Shown: positions 37,601 to 49,900, counted from the stretch's first letter. The stretch is 64,000 bases of DNA from Chrysaora quinquecirrha (GCA_014526335.1 JACTAT010000015.1:550425-614424); one strand, 5' to 3'. Notes: generated from the sequence alone by a model not told the origin. Made by a program: numbers and translations.

Positions 37601-40600
37601 ATATATTACTAAACTAGATTCTGTTTGACATTAGATGTCGGGCTAGCATTTGGGAAGAATTGGAGATAATAACCATGAGTGCAGGTCACTCGGGTAAATT
37701 AGTTGGATGGGTAGGTGCAAATGCCTGACATCTAATGGGAAACAGTAGTTGCAAAGGAAAAGGAACATTTACGTAAGGGGATGGTGGTTGCTTAGCACTG
37801 AAAATTTTAAGAACTCAATCAAAACGACCAGTTTCGTGGATGAAACGTAAAGTCAATTTAAGAATATCTCTGTTCACTTCATTTGAGAGGTCTTTATCGC
37901 CATATAATAAAATCTGCGCCAAAGCATCATTTGACAAGTTGACGATTTGAACAAATGGTCGTAATAATTCTACAATTCCAGAGAGAAGATCTTGCCGCGG
38001 AACGTCAAAAGAACGGCAGAGCAACAAAAAGTGTTCCGTATCCTCAATGCCATCGTTTGATGGGCACATCGGGTTTATGGTATCCTTAAAATTATGCTTG
38101 AATTTGTGGAGATTCAACTTGCTGAGACCAACCCTAAGTTGAGTGAGATAGGATAATCCGACTGGGTCATGGATTCCAAAGACAGATTTTGCAGGGGGGC
38201 GGATTATTGATAAGAGCTTTTTCTTAAAAACAGCAGCAGAAGGTGCAAGTCTCAATTCAGGCTCAAGCTTATTCCATTCAGATAAACAGTTAGGATAGAA
38301 ACTAGACTTAAATTTTTCTGTCCTTGCCTTCAATCGCCCTATGACATCCTGGTTGCGAAGACTGTACTGCGACTGATGAAGAGGGGGAATTGGATCTGAT
38401 GTATACTCAGGGCTAAGATTGTTTAGAAACTTGTAGAACAAATTAAGGCGTCTGCTCCATCTTCGGGAGCTTAATGACTCCCAGCCAAGCTCTGTGTACA
38501 GTTTCTCTCGTGATGTTCCCCTCCATGTTCCCGAAACAGCCAAAGCAGCAGAGTATTGGACTGACTCTAGCTTTTCCATTAAATTTGGCAAGATGATATT
38601 TTGACTGAATTCACATAATTTCGCAGGAATATGGTAAATAACGTCACCATAGTCTAATGTCAAACAGAATCTAGTTTAGTATCCATTAGTTTTTTTTTTT
38701 TTTTTTTTTTTTTATTGTTCGTAGTGTAGTTGTTTGTCTAGTTGCATGTCTTTATGTTATGGCCATGGGGTAGTCATTGTTTTTGCTCCTCATGGCATCG
38801 TCACAGTAGTGTTGTATTGTAATTAGGAAGTATAGTAGAACGTAGCCTATGTCGTAAATATTTTATATGAATAAAAAAAAAAAAAAAAAAAAAAAAAAAA
38901 GATATATTTCATGAATCTCACTTATCGCTCATTAACGGAGACTAACACCAGACTGGTAGTTTGAGCTAGACTTATAACATGAGTTGATGTTATCGGTATT
39001 GATTCGAATCTGTTTGCGAAGAGTTAGTTAGGGTCCATGCGAGTCATTTAATTCAATAGCGATAACTAAGACTACTGGGATAATTCTAGCTGTCTCATAA
39101 TACCAACCTAAAATCTTCATTCTTTTTTTCAGTGAAACTTGTAAATAAACAAGGCGAAGAATGTAAACAGGGTGAAATGGGAACAATCGTCGTCAAGTAA
39201 GCTGTCATGTTTTGTTTAATTCTTTGAGATTTTCAAAACGTTAAACATTAAACGCAAATGTGTGGAGGCACAAGTCTATGTTGCAGTCATAAGGCCCGGT
39301 ACAATTTAAGGTCTGCTTTGCAAGCAATGTATGAGCGTTTGGCCACGTCACAAAATGTTGCTCGACAAGCAGAATTCGCTTAGCAATGTTTTTAAAATAC
39401 TTCAAAAGCATTCTTTGTTTGTCAAGAGCAAAAAAGTTTGAAGAGCAATACGTGCAACGTAGCCAAAGCACCTTTCAAATGTTTGTTCAACAATCTTTGA
39501 TGGTTTACCCAGGAGTTAAACGTTGGTTGCTGAAAACAGGATCACTACCTCTTCTGTTATCCCCTACTATTCCTTTGAATGCAATTCTAATTTATAATGA
39601 ACAGTAACTTACAAAATGATATATTTCAAGAATGATACTATTTTTCATATTCATGATTTTCTTCTCTCGTCAGATTGCCTCTTCCACCTGGTGCACTGAA
39701 TACACTTTGGCAAGATGATGAAAGATTCGAAGCTGCTTATCATACCAAATTTGAGGTAATTCTTAATGCCTTGTTCACTTTACTTTTGCCAGGGTAGGCT
39801 TCGAATCTTCGACGTGTTGATGTTTTCTGACGTGGCCAAATGGTCAAATGGTCAACAGAAAAACAATGTTTTCATCAAGTTAGCATCTACGCACTAACGA
39901 GTCAACAGCTGTTGCAGACAAAACAATGGCACAATACCAAAGCCTTGGACAGGTTGGCTTCCTTAAAGCTTACATACACTGCAAATTTTCAAGAATATCA
40001 AGAACTGACTTTGTCATCAATAAAAAAGATGTTTGACAGTATTTTCTAGAAAAATGTTTCTTCAGGGGTATGATGACAACTTATTTGATAATCAGGGAAA
40101 AGGGGGCATATTTCACTGAATTCTAAAGGGGCATCATTGTACATTCTATGTCAGAGATCAGGGGTGAATTTTTCGCAAACACATGGTATAAGTCAAATGG
40201 AAGCGATTCGTTTGGCCGAGGCCTCAGGTTGTGAGTTAGACTCACTACACGGGTCTCTAGTTTACGCTCCTTATTTTGATTTGTCACTCCACACTGAGCG
40301 ATTGTAGAAAACAACAACAACAACATCGAGCGAAGTAGTGGGACTTATGTAGTGAGTCTAGTTGTGAGTATCATTTTAGTTCACTCGACTGAGTTTCCAC
40401 GAAGACAATTCACTCGCATTGAATTGAATTATTCTCCTCAGGGTTATTATGATACATGTGATGCTGGTGTCATGGATGAAAATGGCTACATTACAATTCA
40501 TGGTCGAGTTGATGACGTCATACAAGTTGCTGGACACCGGCTCTCAACAAAGCAAATGGAACAGGTATAAGTTAAGAACGATTTATCATTTGTTAATTCT

Positions 40601-43550
40601 ATGTAATCCTTAGCCTGCGTGCAGTCTTTACTGTCTACTGCGAAGTTGAGCCTACGCGGATCCTCATAGGCTCTCCTTCGCAGTGGACAATTGGTCCATG
40701 AATCGTACGGATTACCGCTACCAATGATTGTCAGCTAAACCGTTTCATGACCAGAAAAAAACTCACCGTGAGTGTCTTTTGCCTTAGAATTTCACAAAAT
40801 ATTGATCTAGATAAAATGATGTTTGCCCCTGTTAATGGCTTAAAACTATCGTTCTAGAAAATTTTCGACCCAAAAGTATCAGACTTATCTCTCCTTATAG
40901 GTCAGTAGCGATTGTCCCCCTGGGGAACTGGATACCTATGTGCTCTCTTACTGGTTGCTTGGAAATTGAAAGACCGAGTTCTGGGATTCAAACTCACAGA
41001 TTTTCTAGAAAATGTCACTTTCTGCAAGCTGTGTGGCTTAGGGCTGACAAGACTGCCTTTGTATTGCTTTCAAAATAATGTTTTTTAAAGGTTTATTCTT
41101 TGATTATAATTCATTGAAATTTCGTAGGCAATATCTCAGCACCCAGATATATTAGAACAAGCTGTGATTGGCGTAAAAGATGATATCAAAGGCGAAGTTC
41201 CTATTGGATTGATCGTTTTAAAAGAAGGTATGAAACACGCGATGCTTAGCTACAATTATATCCTTCGATTTTTATTCTTCTTCAGGCGCTATATTATGTT
41301 AAACTTTAAAGTACGTTATCATCTCTGAATCGTCCTTGAGTTGTATAATAGGGAGAGATAGCGGAAACATCTTCGAGCAAGCTCAAAAGCTTTTAAGCTC
41401 GAAAATGTTTCTGTTATTTCTCGCAATTTTAATTATCTTTGAGTCGTACCAAACTCAAAATAAACCATTTGCCAGAGGTGTGAGACTGCCGTCATCTTCC
41501 CAAGTTGGCCGATGTTGGGTATAGGAGATCTTCCGTCAGGGTTCCTCTGCCTGAACATTATATGTTAGTTATCAAGCCATTATTTGTAAACAAGCCCGGG
41601 GGTACTTCCATTGTTCGTTATACTAGACGTGCCGCCCAAATGGGTAACTTTTTCAGCGCCATTTTCTCTACATATGGGTTGATTTTTCGTAAAGAATCTC
41701 TACACGTGGGTAGTAAAATATGTTTCACATTTTAGACATGCATTGCTTTAAAAAGCCTGATAAAAGTGCGTTTTTTAGTTTTCAGCGCAAATGACTTTTC
41801 GACGCATTTAGAGTTCCCTCAGGCGTTAAATTGGGCTCAAACATTCGAGATATTGGTACAAATGGGTAAAAAATTTCGTTGTTTTTTCTGTACATGGGTA
41901 CCACGAGAAACAGAATCTATCGGTAGACATTGGTTGGTTTGGAAAAACTGGGCGGCACGTCTAGTCATTTGAACAATGAAGTACCCACCCCCGGGTAAAC
42001 AGGCTCATTGCTTCCTTTTTGTTTCTTTAGGCATAAATCGACATGAAGACGAAATTTTCAGAGAAGTTATTGAATTGGTTCGTAAAGAAGTTGGTCAGGT
42101 TTCTTCATTTAAAAGAGCTGTTATTCTACCTGCTCTACCAAAAGTATGTTATTTCAGATTTCCTCAAAATAGGTTGGTAATAGTATAGGAAATTTCAACA
42201 GCACCCTGAATCAGATTTTCCTAGGGGTAATTCACTCCCTTAAAATCTCGCACACTCTAGCTGGAAAACCTATTGTTTTCATGGAAATCCCTAAGAAGTC
42301 CTTTTGTTTTACTAAAAGTCTGGTACACCTTTTTGAAGAGTGAGTTGCCCCCTGAGATTTTCTAACGAGTGGCTTACAACATAGGTGGGATTAGAACTTG
42401 GACTGTTTGAGGAGACAGACATCGATGTTTCCACTGAGCTAAAGAGCTTATTAAAATCTTCGAGTAACTCTCCTAGTCATACGGCTCAATTCTCATCTCC
42501 CGTTTGACTTTTTGGTATGTTGCGGCTATGTAGGGCCTTCCTCATTACCATATATATTTCTATATACTTGTCATGAATGGAAAACACCGGTATAGATTTT
42601 TCCGCAAATAGCATACCACCGTAGGTATGATTCGAACCTAGCAGCTTCACGAAATCGCAGAGTAATTCTCAAAGTCATACAACCCGAGGCTCTCCTCCCG
42701 TTTGGTTTAAAATAGCCAAACACAGAGCCAAATGGAAGGAGAGCCTTGGGCTATATGACTTGAAGAATTACTCCACGATTTCATTGACCTCATAAGCTCA
42801 GTGGAAACGTCGTTGGCTCTTTGGTCATGCAGTCCAGGTTCTAATCCCGTCTATTGTGGTATGCCACTGTTGATCATAGCATATGCTAACATTTTCTTAT
42901 TTTCGAACATTTTTTTCTTAGACAAGATCACAGAAGTTTGTAAGGTCGACGTTGAAAAAGATTATTAACAGAGAGTTTTATTCAGTAAGTTTGAATTATG
43001 TGCTTGTATTATTCATACGCTATTTTGATGCGCCATGAGAACTGCAAACATTGTTACTAGCTCTTGGAAAGAAACAGCAGATTACAGGAGTAAATAAGGG
43101 CTAAGTGTAAGAAGTAGTGTTGACATGGCTGACACTCTCAGGAGTGCCCAGCTGATAGAGAGGAGAGGAAATAGCGGAGTATAATCTGTCCCCGAGACAG
43201 CAGTTTTATTTGCAGTGTTTGCTCCTTTCAAGGATAGGACTCTAATGCCACATCACGCTGTTTTCTCCGTGTTCCCTCTTTCCCCCTCTTAAGCGCTCTA
43301 CGCCATCGTTTCTTCGAGACAAAGGAGACAGCAGAACAGCAGCAGCAACATCATCGTCATCATCATTACCGTCATTGTCGCCGTCGTCGTCGTCATCGTC
43401 ACCATCATCGTCAAAATAATAATCATCATCATCACCATCAAAATAATCATCATCATCATCATCAGCAGCAGCAACATCATCGTCATCATCATTACCGTCA
43501 TTGTCGCCGTCGTCGTCGTCATCATCACCATCATCGTCAAAATAATAATA

Positions 43551-43581
<31 letters not shown>

Positions 43582-44119
43582 TCGTCGTCATCATCATTAC
43601 CGTCATTGTCGCCGTCGTCATCGTTATCATCATCATCCTCGCCGTCCTCATCACCATCGTCATCGTCCCAATCATCAGCATCCTCAGCAGCAGTAGCTCT
43701 GCATTGATAGTTGTAGCAATAGCAACAGCAGCAGCAGCAGCAGCATCATCGTCATCATCATTACCGTCATTGTCGCCGTCGTCGTCGTCATCATCATCAT
43801 CCTCGCCGTCCTCATCACCATCGTCATCGTCGCAATCATCAGCGTCCTCAGCAGCAGTAGCTGCATTGATAGTTGTAGCAATAGCAACAGCAGTAGCAGC
43901 ATGTTTAGCCATATTCACCAGAGGAATTGCTCCGATTTTCATAGACAAAATAATCTATAAGCAATAACAACAATGATGTGGAAATATTGTTTATTCTGTC
44001 AATGTTATTACATATGAATTTATTTCATTCAGATTCCGCAAACTGTTGAAAATGCCGAAGACTTTAAAAAAGTTGAATCAGTTTTATTAAAAGAATTTCC
44101 TGGCGGAATGTACAAGTAA
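28630..44119 (+). CDS. ACSS3: Short-chain acyl-CoA synthetase, ACSS3 type, mitochondrial; 19 exons
   Basis: ATP-dependent ligation of short-chain acids (propionate or acetate in the family) to CoA via an acyl-AMP, in the mitochondrial matrix. Exons: 28630-28967, 29786-29929, 30348-30430, 31512-31616, 32527-32658, 33933-34073, 34664-34744, 34989-35084, 35196-35305, 35567-35607, 36108-36211, 37219-37314, 39133-39196, 39674-39755, 40442-40564, 41128-41227, 42031-42143, 42922-42984, 44033-44119. All have GT-AG ends and compatible phases. The protein is 701 residues after adding one base in each of exons 2 (A4 at 29853), 3 (A4 at 30388) and 9 (T5 at 35229); human ACSS3 is of similar size. The first 60 or so residues are Arg/Ser/Gln-rich without acids, as in a matrix presequence. 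Motifs: [11 protein letters not shown] (A3), WWQTETGW (A5), [14 protein letters not shown] (A8) and a C-terminal TRSQK where the family normally has TRSGK (A10; Lys kept, Gly replaced). Confidence 0.93.
30700..31110 (+). repeat. Minisatellite, 40-bp unit, in ACSS3 intron 3
   Basis: About ten copies of a unit made of two related 20-mers: ACCAAGAACGACCCAAAACG and ATTCAGAGCGACCCAAAACT. It reads through in several frames as a low-complexity ORF, which I treat as chance. A downstream T-rich stretch (31310-31400, GGGTCGTTT/GGTTGTTTTGG) is its degenerate inverse. Confidence 0.9.
32862..33545 (+). repeat. Polypyrimidine tract (TTC/CTT/TCC) in ACSS3 intron 5
   Basis: About 680 bp in which the plus strand is almost all C and T, with scattered A and G. 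A block of about 166 bp is duplicated in tandem (33215-33380 and 33381-33545), both copies carrying TTGTTTACTTATT, CCAACTACTTTT and CTTCGTTTTTCTTC. Long apparent ORFs on both strands are low-complexity. Confidence 0.9.
33645..33785 (-). mobile_element. tRNA-derived SINE, family A, copy 1
   Basis: On the minus strand the sequence has an A-box-like TAGCTCAGTGG, then a B-box GGTTCGAATCC, in the tRNA spacing, followed by a non-tRNA tail. Further copies at about 42385-42500, 42590-42712 and 42713-42866. It does not fold into a full tRNA (no paired acceptor stem). Confidence 0.75.
34221..34604. mobile_element. MITE with ACCGTATTTTCTC / GAGAAATACGGT ends, in ACSS3 intron 6
   Basis: Left end ACCGTATTTTCTCTATTAAA, right end TTTAATGGAGAAATACGGT, flanked by TTA and TAA. 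The interior is a chain of GAGAGGGGCGTTTAT repeats. Typical short non-autonomous DNA element. Confidence 0.8.
37608..38680. repeat. 29-bp inverted repeat bracketing a LINE fragment
   Basis: ACTAAACTAGATTCTGTTTG followed by ACATTAGA at 37608-37635 is the exact reverse complement of 38653-38680, extended by one more base on the outside. The right arm is LINE coding sequence; the left arm is the same LINE sequence in the opposite orientation. A second, imperfect inverted match to the left arm lies at about 37727-37749. Confidence 0.8.
37815..38663 (-). pseudogene. LINE reverse transcriptase C-terminal fragment, in ACSS3 intron 12
   Basis: Open for 282 codons. It begins [10 protein letters not shown] and continues with [37 protein letters not shown] and [14 protein letters not shown], which is the usual sequence after the catalytic core of non-LTR reverse transcriptases of marine invertebrates. 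The YxDD core and endonuclease are missing, so it is a 5'-truncated copy. It runs antisense to ACSS3. The frame is intact, so the insertion is probably young. Confidence 0.82.
38690..38900 (+). mobile_element. Retroelement 3' end with poly(A) tail, bounded by a T run
   Basis: A T run (38690-38714) is followed by about 155 bp of non-coding sequence ending GAATAAAAAA and a run of about 25 As. The AATAAA next to the A run marks the plus-strand 3' end of a reverse-transcribed RNA. It abuts the minus-strand LINE fragment, with opposite polarity. Confidence 0.7.
38967..39073. mobile_element. TAGACT-ended MITE
   Basis: TAGACTTATAACATGAGTTG at the left and AGCGATAACTAAGACT at the right. Diverged member of the family at 59888. 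Confidence 0.5.
40237..40360. mobile_element. TAGACT-ended MITE
   Basis: 124 bp: TAGACTCACTACACGGGTC at the left, ACTTATGTAGTGAGTCTA at the right. Lies in ACSS3 intron 14, just upstream of exon 15. Confidence 0.7.
42385..42500 (-). mobile_element. tRNA-derived SINE, family A, copy 2
   Basis: Diverged copy: minus-strand TTTAGCTCAGTGGAAACATCG then AAGTTCTAATCC. Shares GAGTAACTCTCCTAGTCAT with copy 1. Confidence 0.65.
42590..42866. mobile_element. Two family-A SINEs head to head
   Basis: A minus-strand copy (about 42590-42712) and a plus-strand copy (about 42713-42866) meet near 42712. They form an inverted repeat of about 65 bp per arm around GAAATCGCAGAGTAATTCTC / GAATTACTCCACGATTTC. The plus copy has AAGCTCAGTGG and GGTTCTAATCC boxes; the minus copy has lost part of its tRNA-like region. 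Confidence 0.7.
43305..43890. repeat. Trinucleotide (CAT/CGT/CAG) repeat with higher-order units, in ACSS3 intron 18
   Basis: About 590 bp of ATC, GTC and CAG triplets. A block of about 60 bp carrying ATTACCGTCATTGTCGCCGT occurs four times (near 43365, 43490, 43600 and 43760). Acidic or Met-rich ORFs on the minus strand come only from the repeat. Confidence 0.9.
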
Positions 44120-44489
44120 CCTCTGACGAGTGGACGGAAGATCTCTGGTTAACGAAAAAGCACTGGATCGTGGATGGACGTGGGTTTCTCAAAACATTTA
44201 TGAATTTTTTCAATTTAACTCTCCCTTCAGTTTTCTTAATTTCCAACCTAGTTGGTCAGAAACGTTTGACGGGCCCCTATCCTTATCCTTGGCTCTTGTC
44301 CCATCGAAATTCGTTGTGTTTACGAAGTATACTGTTGATAGAAATTGTAGGAAACGATAGATTAGACCTTGCCCTGTCTTACCTTGTATAATTTCCTTCA
44401 TATTCTTTCTCTATCTTACTTATACCTTGCTTCTAATTAGACCTTAGACCCCGTATCGTCCAATTTTGCCTTACCTTAACAATAATCCG

Positions 44490-44780
44490 GCATGTCCTTT
44501 TTGACACATCTGGCAACCTAAAGTCGCCAACATCTTGTCTTCCGCCAATTCCAGGATTTCACCCAGCTCTTTTCTACTACCTTCTTTCTTCAGATCATTT
44601 AATAGTGTTCTTCTCCAGGTCATTCATGGGTGTCCCGGTGCTCGGCCTAGCATGTAAGTTGGATCCCAGTCCCAGTTATGTATCTTCTTTGTAGGCTGCG
44701 AATTCTTCATACGTTCATATTGCCCAGCAACTGCCATCGTCTTTTACAAATTATTTCCAACACAGTTTTCTGGCTTGGAT
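44490..44780 (-). pseudogene. Degenerate retroelement fragment
   Basis: The minus strand, read with breaks, gives GHP then MTWRRTLLNDLKKEG and ELAEDK, which resembles the tail found after reverse transcriptase in several LINE groups. Short and interrupted; weak call. Confidence 0.3.
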
Positions 44781-46322
44781 TCTGGCTAATTTTGCCCCTT
44801 CCAGTTCCTTAACACGACCTATGTTTTGTTCACTGTATGACCCCAATCCCCGAATCCTCAAATATCACCTCTTTCCTTCTATTGAAGCGTTGCTCCTAAT
44901 CATCCCACTGCCTCCTGTACCCCCAATCCTACCCCTTCTCTTTTCATGTTTTTTTGCCATGAATTCTCCGATTCTGTCCTTGCTCTATTCTCCTGTTGAT
45001 GCTTTTCTCCTAATTACACCCTTAGACCCTAAAATGAACTCTGCTCCCAACTTTCCCTCTTTCTCCCCGCCCCATCCTTTCTTCTTTTGGTGTTTTGCCT
45101 CCAGTCATGCTTTTATCGTCCTTTTCCCGAAATTGAGCCCTCGTCGACTCATTTCTCTGCTCCAGTTACATTTGGCTTCTGAAACCCCACTCTAGAACTT
45201 ATAACCACATTTTTAGGCTTAACTGTTTGCTTCTAATGCTTCTACTGCTCTGCCGTTTTCTGACTTTGACGAGAACCTAGAAGACTCAATAAAAGTAAAT
45301 GCTGTTGCAAAATGTGCTACTTATTACTAGAAAATGCTAAATTCGTAATTTTCAAAGTATTCAAGCTGCAGATATATTTTGGTAATAAATAAATTACTCT
45401 TGGGTGCCTATTTGCTGGTAGGATAAAAGTTGAAGCAATTTAGAATTAGCGAGGGGTTTGAATTAACAGGGTTTGAGGTTGGAATTATGGTCGTAGAACC
45501 TCTAGACAAACTCTTCTTCTCGAACTCTAGAAAATCTAAAGAACTATCGTTAAAAACGTCAATACATAGTTGTTTATACTGTAGAACGACTGAGTGTCTG
45601 AAAGGCGGAAAATGTAATGAGCAAGCGTTCTAATTAGATTAGGGAGGGGGTCGAGAGATTTTCAAACATTTTATAAGAGGAATGGGCTAGCAATGGGGTA
45701 CCTAAGAGTAGCTAAATGAATTTGAATAAATTAGATATATTTTATACGTATTTTCATAAGTAATGGGTTTTTCCAAGCCTTGAAGATTTTTTAAGATTAG
45801 AGCTTTTCATCGTTTTGCCCTAAAGCCTTGTTGATATCGCGATTTATGGATTTGAGCCAAAGTTTCGTATAGTCGTGAGCACAGAGAGTAGTGCTGAAAC
45901 ATCGCTAGACCATTGCCGACACGGAACTTCGATTTGATCAATTTCATGCGGACCCGTTTGTGGCAGCTCTGCCATGGCTGTGACTATTGCTTCTTTATCG
46001 AAGTGGCAACATAAGATTTGAATTTTCTTCAATCGAGCCTGTCGAATAATACAGTTAAAAAAACCCAAACTACCCCCGGAAGTGCGTCTTCTCTTTATTG
46101 TTGATCAATTGACCGTATACATGCTGGACGGGCGACCGTGAGGCCACATTTCAGGAATGTTCATGGTTCAAATAGTGCGTCTCCGTATATAAGAAACTAG
46201 AATTTTTGCCCAGGTTATTTTTTAAAGCAACAGGCTATTGTTTACACATTAAATCTGGCTGAAGCTACTTGTATGTTAGTTTCTTATTTTGGAGATTTAC
46301 ATTACCCTAATACTTGCTTCCG

Positions 46323-46334
46323 CAAGATGGCGGC
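46323..46334 (+). promoter_or_regulatory. YY1-like motif upstream of the receptor-channel gene
   Basis: CAAGATGGCGGC matches the YY1 consensus core that is common near animal transcription starts. It lies about 590 bp upstream of the ATG, so a 5' UTR of that length, or an intron, would be needed. Confidence 0.3.
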
Positions 46335-46927
46335 TAGTTTTATATTAGGGACTTTCGTAAGGAATTCTGGAAATAATTTCCTTAGACGGAAATTCAATAA
46401 GTACAACGTAACACTGAGGTCCGAGCTACAGCTGTGTAAATTACGTAACTAAGGAAATTTTTCCCAGAATTCCTAAACCTTTATAAAAACAAAGGATAGA
46501 AACATCCGCAATGTTGTGCGGATTTCGCACACCGTTTTCGATATTCGCGCGAGATTTCAACTGCTGATCTGAACTTTTAGTTTGTTTCACATTTTAGCAA
46601 TTAAACTTTTTCCCATAACATCCACTAAATACTTTGCTCTAACTCTTTAAATATGTATAACTATTAGCTCCCTTTAACTCTGTTGTGACTTAAATGTCCT
46701 AGCAACGACAAATAGAATAGAATTAACAGCTGATTTCTAGTTAACTATTCAATAGACATTCATCAATCTAATATGACCACCAGAAATATTTTACCAATAT
46801 TCTGCATTATTGATAACAGGTATTCGAGCCTGATAACAAGTTCTACATTGATTATATTATGAATTCTGAATGTCGAACTAACGTTTTTCATCTAATTTGA
46901 GAATGCTGGTTGGAAATCGAAGTTGAA

Positions 46928-49900
46928 ATGGCGCTCTCGTTGATTATTTTGCTATTTTTGGTGAGTTTTTATATTCATTTATTTGCCTATTTACTCATAG
47001 AGCTTACACACACTAAACCAAGGCCTGCTCTCTCGAAACTTTCGCTGCCGCGAACAAAAGTTTTGATTTCCCTCGTTGAGGTTTTATACACAGTTTCTGA
47101 CCGGCTTTCTCGAAAATTCGCCCCAAATTCGTTATCACTTGTGCTTGTCCCTAATGATTTTGAGGCAAAAAAATGTAACTGGGTATCTTTTGTCTCATCA
47201 CTCAGGACTTGCTCAAAACTATTGTTTTAACAGCCGCGGCAACCTTCAACCGTGTTGCAAGAGTAATATTTTATCGTTGCGTAATGCATGTTTTTTTTCA
47301 CTTCTGACACTGTCCTACGTTTGACCAATACACTTTTTTATAAGAAGCAGTACACATCATCTAGTTTTTAGAGCGTAAAATTTTCAGTCGACGTACAAAT
47401 TGAAACAAGATTTGTGTAGAAACGTAACTTAAACTTGCTTCCATTTAACGGTGTTAAATTTTCTTTGCAGTTCGTTCACATACACGTTTTTTTATAAAGA
47501 ACATATTTATAAGGAACTCGAGGCTGAAAATCCCCAAAAAAATTAAGGAACATTAAGGAACTGTCGAGGCTCGGATGAAAAACTAAGACCACTTTTTCAA
47601 GAACAAGGCGGTTTGTACCAATTAAAAACAGAATAACAATATATTTCCCATCATATTCTTCATATCATATCATATTCTTCCCCGAGACTCCATTTATATT
47701 AATTGTTAGGAAATGAAGCAAGTTTATACGAATTTGCTGTAAAAATTAGTATTCAAGCATATCTCACGACAAGGAACAGTATAAGGAACTCTCAGCCTCA
47801 TTTTGTTGAAAAATTAAGGAACTCCAGCCTCAACTCGGACTCGGACCAAAGGTTCCTCATAACGGTCTAGTTCACCGCCTCGTTCTAAACAAATTTGCAA
47901 CAAGGCCTAAACAAGTGGAGCCACGAGTAATTTTCTAAATTCTTCATCCCGAGAGCCTTTAACTGCCAAACATCATCAAATTGTCAAGTAACAGATATTA
48001 ATTTGTTTCTGCAGATTTCTCATGCTTTTGGCACAGACCCGACAGCTGATTTAGGTAAATATTTACTGTTTGCATTTCTTATATAATATATTAAAGTCTT
48101 TAAGCTATATATGTAAGGAAACATCTTTGGACAAGACTGCAATAAGATCATAATGTAGTCAGAAAGATACTAAGTTCTTAGTATGTATGTTTCCACTATT
48201 CTACATCTACAAAAATACTTTGCAAAGCCTGTTGCTCGCAATTTTGAAGTTTTTGTACAACTCAAAGACTGTATATATGCGTTTATTGTATCCCTTTCTT
48301 TTGCAGATTCTGATTGCAAGACAACATTAACAGCGACAAAAGGAACCTTCAAAACTCTGAATTACCCTGCAAATTACCCAAACTCCAAGAAATGTGGCTG
48401 GATTCTTGAAGCGTCCGGAAATGCAGCGGACATCAAAGTAACGTTCGTTGATTTTGTTCTTGAACCAAGTAAAAGATGCTCCTACTACGATCACGTGTTT
48501 ATTTACACTCAGGAGATTGGGTCGAGTGTATGGAACCAAATGCCACCGTCTATTGGCTACTGTGGAACAATGAGTACCTTCTGGAAGTTTCAGAGTTGCA
48601 AACGAATGCTAATTCGGTTCGTCTCTGATAACTATAATTCGTTCAAGGGATTCAATGCAACTTACGAAATCAAAGTGACTCAAGGTATGTTAATCTCAAT
48701 ATTTCTTCACATCTTTTAATTTTGCATTAGTTTCCCTTTGAGTAAGCGCCCTCCCTTGAATAAGCGCCCCTTGGGACTGAGCTGCCCGTCTGGTTGGTCT
48801 CAGATTCTCCTTTGATGATGAAATGACCATTTGCTACTTGTTACAAAGCTTAGTTTCCGTCAAGACTACGAGGCTTTAATTATCAAACAAGTACCTCTTT
48901 GAGACGGATTTCTATTCAGTGTGCCCCCCTGTTCTCAGGTGAAGGTGAAGGTGAAATCGTGTTTTAGCGCCAGTCGCTAGGATCTCAGTAGTAGGTTAAC
49001 TAATCGAGACCTCGACCCTGGCTGTGACGCTACCGTGGCTGGGCTCGAACCCTGACCACACTAAGCTTCTGACATCACGAGTCAGCTGGGTTACACCACG
49101 ACGCCACAGTACCTTCAAACCAATGCCTTTCGATCATAGGCGTAGGGGGCAGGGGGCCCGGAGCTCCCCCCCCCCCTATTTCTGCAAATATCTTTTAGGA
49201 AGAGCCATTTTCGGGCTCGAAATTCGACTTAATTCGGGCGAAATTTGCATAAAAAAGCTTAGCAGTCAAACAGCCCCCTAAATCGAACCTCCCCTTACCC
49301 CCATGCTTGCGACGGCAGCGACTGTTTTTGCTTTTCTATTATCAACTGATATCTAATTTGAGAGTTGCTTCTTTTCAGTTTCTCCGAGGATCCAGTGCCT
49401 TGGCCTACACGGAGACAGTAAATGCAACAAGACGATTACTGCTGTTGAAAATTCCATCGTTAAAATTGGCTGCAATGCTACTGGCACTCCTCCGCCTACC
49501 TTTGCCTGGATGATGGAAAATGCTACTGGTTCCAATCATTTTATCCCTGTGGCTGGTAGCAGGTAATGATAATAATCATGAAGATGAAACTGAATCTTAT
49601 TTCTTTTCCGTAGCAGTTACAAGTATTAGAGATAATCAGTGATTCAAGGATGAATTTCAAAATCAGAACAACAACTATGAGTGAAAACATGTCTCATACT
49701 TTCTTATGTTTATCTGGTTTATCTTCTACTCAGAGTTATGAAAAAGTTCAATGAACGAAGGAAAGTCATTTAGGGCGAAAGAAAATACTTCGCAACCCCC
49801 GAACATGCCCATTTTCAGCAAGGGTTTTTTTCTGGAGAAAGGTTGAACATTTATCTGGACTCTTGTTTCAGTTCAACAACTAAGCGTAAAACTACCAAAT

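Larger units (their letters stand above)
44120..46927. other. ACSS3 3' UTR and intergenic region
   Basis: AATAAA at 45288-45293 is a candidate ACSS3 poly(A) signal, which would make a 1.2 kb 3' UTR containing a retroelement remnant (44500-44780). Sequence from 45300 to 46300 shows nothing recognisable. A YY1-like site lies at 46323-46334. No further gene is supported. Confidence 0.5.

Noticed and set aside
43298..43948. 216-residue minus-strand ORF of Met, Thr, Asp and Leu
   Set aside because: Produced by the trinucleotide repeat; no domain and no splice context.
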